From contig JAWKPL010000001.1 in NCBI GenBank assembly GCA_041390685.1, positions 1,488,001 through 1,552,000 on the forward strand: a DNA stretch of 64,000 nt. The letters are read 5' to 3'. The DNA comes from JAIBBD01 sp041390685 (GTDB lineage: Bacteria; Chloroflexota; Dehalococcoidia; UBA2979). The notes under the pieces are model-generated. The model was not told the DNA's origin, ran no database searches, and saw nothing but the letters and a program-made list of their open reading frames with translations. A program made the translations under genes and the position numbers. How positions within the stretch are numbered: the first letter of the stretch is position 1; each line of letters opens with the position of its first letter. Positions 44,108 through 51,040 of the stretch are shown here, in pieces.

Positions 44108-44497
44108 TCAGCCTCCGCTCACGATCGCGTCGACCTCGATCTCGACGCGGTGGGTGGGAAGGATGAGGCGGCTGACCTCGACCATGGTCATGGCGGGCCG
44201 CACCTCGCCGAAGCGAGCGACGAGCGCATCGGCCACGGACTCCCACTCCTCGATGTCCGTGACGTAGACGCGGACCCGTACGACATCGGCTACAGCCGCG
44301 CCAGCGTCGGCGAGTGCGCGTTCGATCGTCTCGAGGGCCAGGCGCGCCTGGTCCGCAGCCGACTCCGGCACGGTGCCGTCCGTCCTCGTGCCGGTGGTGC
44401 CGGAAACCCACACGTGGCTGCCAACGCGGATCGCGCGTGAGTACCCGACTCGGGCTTCCCAGGGGCCGCCGGAGGAGATGCGCTGACGTCCGGACAC
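44108..44497 (-). CDS. RidA (YjgF/UK114) family protein
   Basis: A 129-residue protein. VGYSRAIRVGSHVWVSGTTG, then LETIERALADAGAAVADVVR, VRVYVTDIEEWE and the C-terminal RVEIEVDAIVSGG define the family. RidA hydrolyses reactive enamine/imine intermediates from PLP enzymes; the Arg of RVEIE is at the expected position. The GTG start lies 4 bases after the ruvB stop, so translation is probably coupled. Confidence 0.85.
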   Translation of the reverse strand: MSGRQRISSGGPWEARVGYSRAIRVGSHVWVSGTTGTRTDGTVPESAADQARLALETIERALADAGAAVADVVRVRVYVTDIEEWESVADALVARFGEVRPAMTMVEVSRLILPTHRVEIEVDAIVSGG

Positions 44498-44501
44498 GGG
44501 G

Positions 44502-45560
44502 CTACAGGGCGTCCGCGTCGAAGAGCGGGCGCTGGGGCGACTCGACGGCGAAGGGCTTCGGCGGCTCGATGCGCAGATGCTCGTAGGCGAAGCGCGTCGC
44601 GATGCGGCCTCTGGGCGTGCGCTGCAGCAGGCCGACCTTGAGCAGGTGGGGTTCGTAGACGTCCATGATCGTATCGGCTTCCTCGGAGACGGCGGCGGCG
44701 AGCGTCTCGAGGCCGGCGGGGCCGCCGCCGAAGCGCTCGATGAGCACGCGCAGCAGCTCGCGGTCCATCGCGTCGAGGCCGAGGGCGTCGATCTGGAGCT
44801 GCTCGAGCGCGGCGATCGCGAGGGGGCCGGTGATGACGCCGTCGCCTTCGACCTCGGCGTAGTCGCGGAGGCGGCGGAGGAGGCGGTTGGCGACTCGCGC
44901 GGTGCCTCGGGAGCGCCGCGCGATCTCGCCGACGCCGTCGTCGTCGATGGCGCAGCCGAGCACCTGCGAGGAGCGGCGGACGATCTGGCCGAGGGCGCGC
45001 TCGTCGTAGAAGTCGAGGCGGTAGGTGGCGCCGAAGCGGTCACGCAGCGGCTGGGAGACGAGCGCGTACCTCGTGGTGGCGCCGATGAGCGTGAAGCGGT
45101 TGAGCTTGAGGCGGACGTCGCGGGCCTGCGGCCCGGTGCCGAGGATGATGTCGAGCGAGAAGTCCTCCATCGCGGGGTACAGGGTCTCCTCGACGACGCG
45201 GGGGAGGCGATGAACCTCGTCGATGAAGAGGATGTCGCCGGTCTGGAGGGTGGTGAGGACGGAGGCGAGGTCGCCCGTGCGCTCGATGGCGGGGCCGGCG
45301 GTGATGCGGATGGAGACGCCCATCTCAGCGGCGAGGATCATGGCGAGGGTGGTCTTGCCGAGGCCGGGGGGCCCGTGGATGAGGATGTGGTCGAGGGGCT
45401 CCTCGCGGGCTCGGGCGGCGGCGATGGAGATGCGCAGGCTCTCCTTGACCGCGTCCTGGCCGAAGTACTGGTCGAGGCGGCGGGGGCGGAGCGTCAGTTC
45501 GACGCCGGCGTCGTCGGGGGCCTGGGTGCGGGCGAGGGGGCCGCGCTGGGCGTCGTCCAT
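44502..45560 (-). CDS. ruvB: Holliday junction branch migration ATPase RuvB
   Basis: A 352-residue AAA+ motor that drives branch migration with RuvA. Seen are LRPRRLDQYFGQDAVKESL, Walker A GPPGLGKTTLA, Walker B ILFIDEVHRL, the RuvB wedge region and TLIGATTRYALVSQPLRDRF, and a C-terminal winged helix ending PRGRIATRFAYEHL. A perfect LexA box overlaps its promoter, as expected for an SOS gene. ruvA and ruvC are not next to it. Confidence 0.97.
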   Translation of the reverse strand: MDDAQRGPLARTQAPDDAGVELTLRPRRLDQYFGQDAVKESLRISIAAARAREEPLDHILIHGPPGLGKTTLAMILAAEMGVSIRITAGPAIERTGDLASVLTTLQTGDILFIDEVHRLPRVVEETLYPAMEDFSLDIILGTGPQARDVRLKLNRFTLIGATTRYALVSQPLRDRFGATYRLDFYDERALGQIVRRSSQVLGCAIDDDGVGEIARRSRGTARVANRLLRRLRDYAEVEGDGVITGPLAIAALEQLQIDALGLDAMDRELLRVLIERFGGGPAGLETLAAAVSEEADTIMDVYEPHLLKVGLLQRTPRGRIATRFAYEHLRIEPPKPFAVESPQRPLFDADAL

Positions 45561-45589
45561 GGTTGCTCCTCGAATGGTTGTTGGTGAGG

Positions 45590-45609
45590 AGTATAGCGAA
45601 CAGGCGTTC
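45590..45609 (-). promoter_or_regulatory. ruvB promoter with perfect LexA (SOS) box
   Basis: On the minus strand GAACGCCTGTTC (45609-45598, plus-strand GAACAGGCGTTC) lies two bases upstream of the -10 TATACT (45595-45590). The GAAC-N4-GTTC form is the Gram-positive/actinobacterial LexA consensus, and ruvB is a classical SOS gene. Confidence 0.8.
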
Positions 45610-45676
45610 TGGGGGCGAGCGAGGGTGGTCGAGTACCGCTCGATTGAGGAGCGCTGAGGGTCCGACGCGGCTTTGT

Positions 45677-45719
45677 CCCCTCACCCCTGTCCCCTCTCCC
45701 ACTTCGCGGGCGAGGGGGA
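45677..45719 (+). repeat. Palindromic repeat copy R1 left of the DUF559 gene
   Basis: The unit begins CCCTCACCCCTGTCCCCTCT and runs to CGAGGGGGA, folding as an imperfect hairpin around CACTTCGCGGG. About 31 bases are identical to copy R3 (46255-46302); copy R2 (46166-46211) is the inverted form. Confidence 0.75.
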
Positions 45720-45733
45720 CGCGGTGCGGGGGT

Positions 45734-46108
45734 TCATGAGGTTCGGTCTGGTTGCATGTGGATGAGGAGTCGGGTGATCACCGCCTCGAGGTCGGCTTCG
45801 ATGTCGGCTGCGGGGATGCGGATGAATCGAATGCCGGCCTCTTCGAGCACAGCCTGCCGGTCAGCGTCGTGATGCGCTTGTTCTTCGGTGGAGTGCACAC
45901 CGCCGTCGACTTCGATCGCGAGGCGCAGTTCTACGCAGTAGAAGTCGAGGACGAACGGACCGACGGGGTGCTGACGGCGGAATTTCAGTCCGTCGAGGCG
46001 ACGGTCGCGAAGATGCTCCCACAGCAGGCGCTCGGTTGGGGTGAGCGGGCGTCGTAGTTGGCGAGCGGCGCGGACATTGTTGCGATGACTGCGACCGGCG
46101 TGCGCCAT
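45734..46108 (-). CDS. DUF559 endonuclease-like protein
   Basis: A 124-residue protein of the DUF559 family with a Vsr/very-short-patch-repair-like nuclease fold: LTPTERLLWEHLRDRRLDGL, FRRQHPVGPFVLDFYCVELR, AIEVDGGVHSTEEQAHHD and the final FIRIPAADIEAD. The Asp of VLDFYC and the Glu-x-Asp of AIEVDGG are the likely metal ligands. It is bracketed by inverted palindromic repeats (R1, R2), which suggests it travels or spreads with them. Confidence 0.85.
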   Translation of the reverse strand: MAHAGRSHRNNVRAARQLRRPLTPTERLLWEHLRDRRLDGLKFRRQHPVGPFVLDFYCVELRLAIEVDGGVHSTEEQAHHDADRQAVLEEAGIRFIRIPAADIEADLEAVITRLLIHMQPDRTS

Positions 46109-46165
46109 GATCGCCTACCTCTCCTCGCCGCATGTCGCATGGGCAAGAGGAGGTAGCGATCCTAG

Positions 46166-46211
46166 CTCCCCCTCGCCTACCCGTGGGAGAGGGGGTCGGG
46201 GGGTGAGGGGG
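46166..46211 (-). repeat. Palindromic repeat copy R2, inverted
   Basis: On the plus strand it reads CTCCCCCTCGCCTACCCGTG and continues with GGGAGAGGGGGTCGGG and GGTGAGGGGG. It is the inverse of R1, so R1 and R2 form inverted repeats around the DUF559 gene. Confidence 0.7.
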
Positions 46212-46254
46212 CGGAGGTGCCAGGCGACAGATGTCGCTCCGGCGCGGCTTCCCT

Positions 46255-46302
46255 CCCTCACCCCTGTCCCCTCTCCCACTTCGCGCTTCGCGGGAGAGGG
46301 GA
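46255..46302 (+). repeat. Palindromic repeat copy R3
   Basis: It starts with the same 31 bases as R1 (CCCTCACCCCTGTCCCCTCT onward) and ends GCGGGAGAGGGG, making a hairpin. It lies 24 bases from the valS stop and may act as its terminator. Confidence 0.75.
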
Positions 46303-46326
46303 ACGAGTAACGAGTTGGACTGGGGC

Positions 46327-49035
46327 CTATCCCACCTCCGCCAGGGACTGGCGCAGGCCCTCGAGGCGGGTGCGGGCGGTGGCGAGGCGTTCCTGCTCCT
46401 TGGCCACGACCTGCTCCGGCGCGCGTGCGGTGAATTGCTCGTTGCCGAGTTTGGCCTCGAGGCGGGTGACTTCGCCCTCGGCTTCGGCGATCTGCTTCTG
46501 GAGGCGGGTGCGCTCGGCGTCGAGGTCGAAGAGGCCGGTCATCGGGAGGACGACGCGGCCGACGGGCAGGACGGCGGTGACCACGCCGTCGGTGGGGGCC
46601 TCCTCGGAGGTGTCGACGATGTGCAGCGGGCGGACACGCGCGAGCGCCTCGATGGCCGCGCTGGCGGTGCGGGCGGCGGGGGCCGCCTCGGCGCCCACGA
46701 GGTAGGCCTCGACCCAGCGGGCCGCCTCGACGCGCTTTTCGGCGCGGATGTTGCGGATGCCGCGGACGAAGTCCTGGAGCGCGGCGAAGGTGCGCTCCGC
46801 CTCGTCGTCGAGGCGGGCGGGGTCGGCCTCGGGGTAGGCGGCGACGATGAGCGCGGGCGCTTCGGCCGGATCACGACGGACGCTCACGAGGCGCTGCCAG
46901 ATCTCCTCGGTGACGAAGGGCATGCAGGGGTGCAGCAGGCGGAGCGTGCGGTCGAGGACGTGCACAAGGACGGGGAGCGGCGAGCGGTCGCCATCGCGGA
47001 CGCGCACCTTGGCGACCTCGATGTACCAGTCGGCGAACTCGTCCCAAAAGAAGTCACGCGCCTGGCGGACGGCCTCGCCGAGCTCGAACTTGCCGAGGAG
47101 CTCGTCGACGGAGGCGACGACGCGCTCCGTCCTCGACAGGATCCAGCGGTCCTCGAGGGGGAGGCCCGCGCCGGCGGGCGGGAGCGCGAGGTCGTCGCCG
47201 TCCTCGACCATCGTGAGGACGAAGCGCGAGGCGTTCCACAGCTTGTTGCCGAGGTTGCGGCCGGCCTCGACGCGCTGGTCGGTGATGCGCTGGTCGTTGC
47301 CGGGCGAGGTGCTGGAGATGAGGGCGTAGCGGAGGGCGTCCGTGCCGTAGCTCTCGATGAGCTGCAGCGGGTCGACGGTGTTGCCCTTGGACTTCGACAT
47401 CTTGGAGCCGTCTGGGGCGCGCACGAGGCCGTGGAGGTAGACGGTCTCAAAGGGGACGACGCCGCCCATGTTGTAGAGGGACAGCATGATCATGCGGGCG
47501 ACCCAGAAAAAGATGATGTCGTAGCCGGTCTCCATCACCTGGGTCGGGTAGTAGCGGCGCAGGTCCTCGGCGGCGGGGTCGGGCCAGCCGAGGGTGGAGT
47601 GCGGCCAGAGGCCGGACGAGAACCAGGTGTCGAGGGTGTCCTCGTCCTGGCGGATGCGCGCGGAACCGCAACCGGCGCACGAGGTCGGGTCGACCATGGG
47701 GGCCTCGGCGGCGGGGAGCGTCATCGCGGCGCAGTCGTCGCAGTACCAGACGGGGATGCGGTGGCCCCACCAGATCTGGCGGCTGATCGTCCAGTCGCGG
47801 ATGTTCTCCATCCAGTGGAAGTACGTGCGGTCGAAGCGCTGCGGGACGAACTTGATGCGGCCGTCACGCACGGCCTCGATGGCGGGGCGGGCGAGCGGCT
47901 CGGTGCGCACGAACCACTGCTCCGAGAGCAGGGGCTCGACGATGGTGCCGGAGCGCTGGCAGTGACCGATGGAGTGGGTGTACGGCTCGATCTTCTCGAT
48001 CAGGCCGCGCGCCTCGAGGTCGGCGACGACGCGGTCGCGCGCCTCGAAACGGTCGAGGCCGGCGTACTCGCCGGCGGCGTCGGTCATGCGGGCGTCGAGG
48101 CCGATCACGGTGAGCACGGGCAGGTCGTGGCGCTGGCCGATCTCGAAGTCGACGGGGTCATGGCCGGGCGTGACCTTGAGGGCGCCCGAACCGCCCTCGA
48201 TGCTCACGGCCTCGTCGGGGATGACGGGGATGGCGCGCGCCGAGGTGGGGACGACGACGCGGCGGCCGATGAGGTGGCGGTAGCGGTCGTCCTCCGGGTG
48301 GACGGCGACGGCGGTGTCCGCGGGGATAGTCTCGGGGCGCGTCGTGGCGATGACGATGTACTCGGACGTGGGCTGGCCGGCCTCGTCAGCCACGGGGTAG
48401 CGGACGTACCAGAAGGAGCCCGGCTCGTCGGCGTGCTCTACCTCGAGGTCTGAAAGGGCGGTGCCGCAGTCGGGGCACCAGTTGATGAGGCGCTCGCCGC
48501 GATAGATGAGGCCGTCGTCGTAGAGGTTGACGAAGGTCTGGCGGACGGCGCGCTGGGGGCCCTCGTCCATGGTGAAGCGCTCACGGGTCCAGTCGGCGGA
48601 GGCGCCGAGGCGGCGGTGCTGGCGGCCGATGGCGTCGCGGGTCTTGTGCACCCAGGCCCACACGTGGCGCAGGAACTCGTCGCGGCCGATGTCGCGGCGC
48701 TCGATGCCCTCGCGGCGGAGCTCGCGCTCGACGACGTTCTGGACGGCGATGGCGGCGTGGTCGACGCCGGGGAGCCAGAGGGTGTCGTCGCCGCGCATGC
48801 GGTGCCAGCGGACGAGGATGTCCTCGATGGCGGTGGTGAGCGCGTGGCCGAGGTGCAGCTCACCGGTGACGTTGGGCGGCGGCATGATCACGGTGAAGGG
48901 CTGGCGCGTGCCGTCCTCGGAGGGGCCCGAGGGCTGGAAGAAGCCGTTGGCCTCCCACCACTCGTAGAGGCGCTGCTCGACCTGGGCCGGCTCGTAGGCG
49001 GTGGCCATCTCGCGGGGGCTGCTCTCGGTGGTCAT
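46327..49035 (-). CDS. valS: Valyl-tRNA synthetase
   Basis: A 902-residue class I synthetase. The HIGH motif is in PPPNVTGELHLGHALTTAIE, the editing domain has IATTRPETIPADTAVAVHP, the KMSKS loop is GSKMSKSKGNTVDP and a C-terminal coiled coil ends the protein (LQKQIAEAEGEVTRLEAKLG), as in bacterial ValS. The ATG at 49035 follows AAGGA; an in-frame start 18 codons earlier is not needed. Transcription appears to be attenuated through a Val-rich leader peptide. Confidence 0.96.
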   Translation of the reverse strand: MTTESSPREMATAYEPAQVEQRLYEWWEANGFFQPSGPSEDGTRQPFTVIMPPPNVTGELHLGHALTTAIEDILVRWHRMRGDDTLWLPGVDHAAIAVQNVVERELRREGIERRDIGRDEFLRHVWAWVHKTRDAIGRQHRRLGASADWTRERFTMDEGPQRAVRQTFVNLYDDGLIYRGERLINWCPDCGTALSDLEVEHADEPGSFWYVRYPVADEAGQPTSEYIVIATTRPETIPADTAVAVHPEDDRYRHLIGRRVVVPTSARAIPVIPDEAVSIEGGSGALKVTPGHDPVDFEIGQRHDLPVLTVIGLDARMTDAAGEYAGLDRFEARDRVVADLEARGLIEKIEPYTHSIGHCQRSGTIVEPLLSEQWFVRTEPLARPAIEAVRDGRIKFVPQRFDRTYFHWMENIRDWTISRQIWWGHRIPVWYCDDCAAMTLPAAEAPMVDPTSCAGCGSARIRQDEDTLDTWFSSGLWPHSTLGWPDPAAEDLRRYYPTQVMETGYDIIFFWVARMIMLSLYNMGGVVPFETVYLHGLVRAPDGSKMSKSKGNTVDPLQLIESYGTDALRYALISSTSPGNDQRITDQRVEAGRNLGNKLWNASRFVLTMVEDGDDLALPPAGAGLPLEDRWILSRTERVVASVDELLGKFELGEAVRQARDFFWDEFADWYIEVAKVRVRDGDRSPLPVLVHVLDRTLRLLHPCMPFVTEEIWQRLVSVRRDPAEAPALIVAAYPEADPARLDDEAERTFAALQDFVRGIRNIRAEKRVEAARWVEAYLVGAEAAPAARTASAAIEALARVRPLHIVDTSEEAPTDGVVTAVLPVGRVVLPMTGLFDLDAERTRLQKQIAEAEGEVTRLEAKLGNEQFTARAPEQVVAKEQERLATARTRLEGLRQSLAEVG

Positions 49036-49092
49036 GGTGACGTCCTTCGATGCGGGTGCGGGCGGCCTCGATGGGCGCGCTGGAAACAAGAA

Positions 49093-49110
49093 GCCCCGCC
49101 GGAGCGGGGC
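49093..49110 (-). terminator. Attenuator terminator before valS
   Basis: On the minus strand GCCCCGC, loop TCCG, GCGGGGC is followed by TTCTTGTTT. It lies between the leader peptide (49180-49142) and the valS start (49035), the position of an attenuator. Confidence 0.8.
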
Positions 49111-49141
49111 AGGTGGCGGCGTGCGGCCTCGGGAGGGCCGG

Positions 49142-49180
49142 CTAGCCGCCGCCGGGTACTACTACGAGGTGGGTATGCAT
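49142..49180 (-). CDS. Valine leader peptide of valS
   Basis: The 12-residue frame reads MHTHLVVVPGGG. The three Val codons are GTA GTA GTA, a rare Val codon in this GC-rich sequence. GAGG lies 4 bases before the ATG. Downstream, GGCGGCG at the end of the leader can pair with CGCCGCC just before the terminator, which would give competing hairpins. Ribosome stalling at Val codons under low charged tRNA-Val would then permit read-through into valS. Confidence 0.75.
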   Translation of the reverse strand: MHTHLVVVPGGG

Positions 49181-49232
49181 GTCGCCTCGATGGTAGGTGG
49201 GCTGGGCGGGGCGGGCAATGGGGCGGGGATTG

Positions 49233-49276
49233 GGGAGTTGTTACTGGAGTTGTGGGTGGGGGTGGGAGTTGTTACT
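49233..49276 (+). repeat. Direct repeat pair upstream of fic
   Basis: GGGAGTTGTTACT occurs at 49233-49245 and again at 49264-49276, 31 bases apart (about three helical turns), in a locally AT-richer stretch ending 57 bases before the fic start. Two such sites on one DNA face could bind a regulator, perhaps the winged helix of Fic itself. Confidence 0.5.
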
Positions 49277-49333
49277 TTTGGAGTGAAAAGTTTCAAGTGG
49301 CTGATGACATGAAACGGCAGTATCTGTTCACCC

Positions 49334-50467
49334 ATGCGGGCCATTGACTTCGGTACGGCCGCGCCCGGCGACCTCGTAACCATCTCCGGGGGTGTCGAGG
49401 CGTTCGTGCCGCACCCGCTCCCGCGCGTCCTGACGCTCGAGCCGGACCTCGTGTACCTGCTCGACCAGGCTTCGCGCTCGGCGGCGACGCTCAGCGGCGT
49501 CGGCGAGGCACTCCTGAATCCGCACCTGCTGATCGCACCGTTCACGAGGCGTGAAGCCGTGCTGTCGTCCCGCATCGAGGGCACACAGGCGTCGCTCACG
49601 GACGTCTATCTCTTCGAGGCCACCGGGCGTGGCGATCGGGGCGACGCCCGTGAGGTCGCCAACTACGTCCGCGCGATGAGCACCGGCCTCGAGATGCTCG
49701 AGGAGCTCCCCGTATGCGTCCGGCTCGCGAGGGAGCTGCACGGCGTGCTCCTCGAGGGCGTTCGCGGCGAGGACAAACGGCCCGGGGAGTTGCGGGACCG
49801 GCAGGTCTGGATCGCGTCGCCCGGGACGCCGATCGAGTCCGCGCGCTTTGTGCCGCCTCCCCCCGAGCGGGTGGCGGACCTGCTGACGGACTGGGAGCGC
49901 TTCGTGAACGACGACGGGCCGCTGCCGCCGCTCATTCGATGCGCGCTGATGCACTACCAGTTCGAGACGATCCACCCGTTCAACGATGGAAACGGCCGCG
50001 TCGGACGGCTGCTGATCCCGTTGCTGCTCATCGAACTCGGCGTGCTGTCGTCACCGCTGCTGTATCTCAGCGCGTACTTCGATGCCCATCGCCCCGAGTA
50101 CTACGACCACCTGTACCGGGTCAGCACGACCGGCGAGTGGCAGCCGTGGTTGCGGTTCTTCCTCGAAGGCATCACCGAGCAGGCGCGCGACGCGATTCAG
50201 CGCTCGCGGCACATCCGCGCGCTGCAGGAGACGTATCGCCAGCGGCTGCACGAGGACCACGCGCCCGCGAGCGCGCTCCGTCTGTGCGATGAGCTGTTCA
50301 TCCGGCCGGTGGTGCGGACCAGCGACGTGGCGGGCGCCCTCGATATGACCGCCGCGGGGGCGCGCAAAGTGCTCGACCGACTCGTGCGGGCCGGCATCCT
50401 GAGCGCCGAGCCGGACACCTACCCGCAGCTGTACGTGGCCCATGAGCTGATCGAGGTGCTGACGTAG
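49334..50467 (+). CDS. Fic-domain AMP-transferase with winged helix
   Basis: A 377-residue protein. The Fic motif HPFNDGNGRVGRLL is complete. The N-terminal helix has SSRIEGT, which fits the autoinhibitory (S/T)xxxE(G/N) motif of class II Fic proteins, so the enzyme carries its own inhibitor. A winged helix ends the protein (TSDVAGALDMTAAGARKVLD). Fic enzymes transfer AMP or other groups to target proteins. No separate antitoxin is seen. No ribosome site is obvious at the ATG. Confidence 0.9.
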   Translation: MRAIDFGTAAPGDLVTISGGVEAFVPHPLPRVLTLEPDLVYLLDQASRSAATLSGVGEALLNPHLLIAPFTRREAVLSSRIEGTQASLTDVYLFEATGRGDRGDAREVANYVRAMSTGLEMLEELPVCVRLARELHGVLLEGVRGEDKRPGELRDRQVWIASPGTPIESARFVPPPPERVADLLTDWERFVNDDGPLPPLIRCALMHYQFETIHPFNDGNGRVGRLLIPLLLIELGVLSSPLLYLSAYFDAHRPEYYDHLYRVSTTGEWQPWLRFFLEGITEQARDAIQRSRHIRALQETYRQRLHEDHAPASALRLCDELFIRPVVRTSDVAGALDMTAAGARKVLDRLVRAGILSAEPDTYPQLYVAHELIEVLT

Positions 50468-50666
50468 CCGTTGGATCTCAGGATGGGGCACTAGCGGGGA
50501 TGCGAGGCGAGGGAGTCGTGCTGCCGCCCCAAAACCACGTTCCGTAAGCGGCGTACCATGATCTTGTCGAAACGCCCCGGCGTCGAGTGCGGGTGGCCTC
50601 CTGCTGCCGACGATGACAGGCTTCGCGGTAACCGTGGTCGTTCGGATGGCGATGGGAGGTGAGCCG

Positions 50667-50771
50667 GTGAGGGTGCAGTTCGAGTTTCGTGTCGACGTGA
50701 AGTTGGCGGCGTATCTGCTCCTGGGGGTCACCCTGCACGTGTCCGGGCTCAGCCCGCTGATGAGTCCCTGA
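50667..50771 (+). CDS. Putative 34-residue hydrophobic peptide
   Basis: GTG 50667 follows GGGAGGTGA with good spacing. The product starts VRVQFEFRVDVKLAAYLLLG and ends HVSGLSPLMSP, with one hydrophobic stretch. It lies between fic and the end of the tail-gene block, convergent to the latter. It is supported only by the ribosome site and its amphipathic/hydrophobic layout. Confidence 0.35.
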   Translation: MRVQFEFRVDVKLAAYLLLGVTLHVSGLSPLMSP

Positions 50772-50824
50772 AGCGGGACGAAACACGACCACTACCACAT
50801 GCGTGCGCACCCCCGCACGGTCCC

Positions 50825-51031
50825 TCACCACACCCCCACGACCATCGCGTCCACCGGCTGCGCCGGGTCGAACACCGCCACCGCCACCCGCCGCCCGATC
50901 ACCATCTCCCCGCTCGCGATCCCTCGTGACACCGGCACGTTCGCGACTGTCCCGGTGAGCGAGGCCGCGAATCGCACCGTCGCCAGGTACGTCCCCGCGT
51001 TGAACGCCACCAGCACCCCGCGCTCGACCAT
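50825..51031 (-). CDS. Small OB-fold-like tail protein
   Basis: A 68-residue beta-rich protein, MVERGVLVAFNAGTYLATVR to VAVAVFDPAQPVDAMVVGVW. The pattern of an N-terminal strand, GTY and a closing VFDPAQPVDAMV resembles the OB-like domain at the start of phage spike or baseplate proteins. TAGGAGG precedes the ATG, overlapping the end of the tail hub gene. It is the last visible gene of the structural block. Confidence 0.55.
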   Translation of the reverse strand: MVERGVLVAFNAGTYLATVRFAASLTGTVANVPVSRGIASGEMVIGRRVAVAVFDPAQPVDAMVVGVW

Positions 51032-51040
51032 CGCCGCCTC

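Noticed and set aside
46231..48453. A 740-codon plus-strand frame opposite valS
   Set aside because: Antisense shadow of a clear synthetase gene, with no motif of its own.
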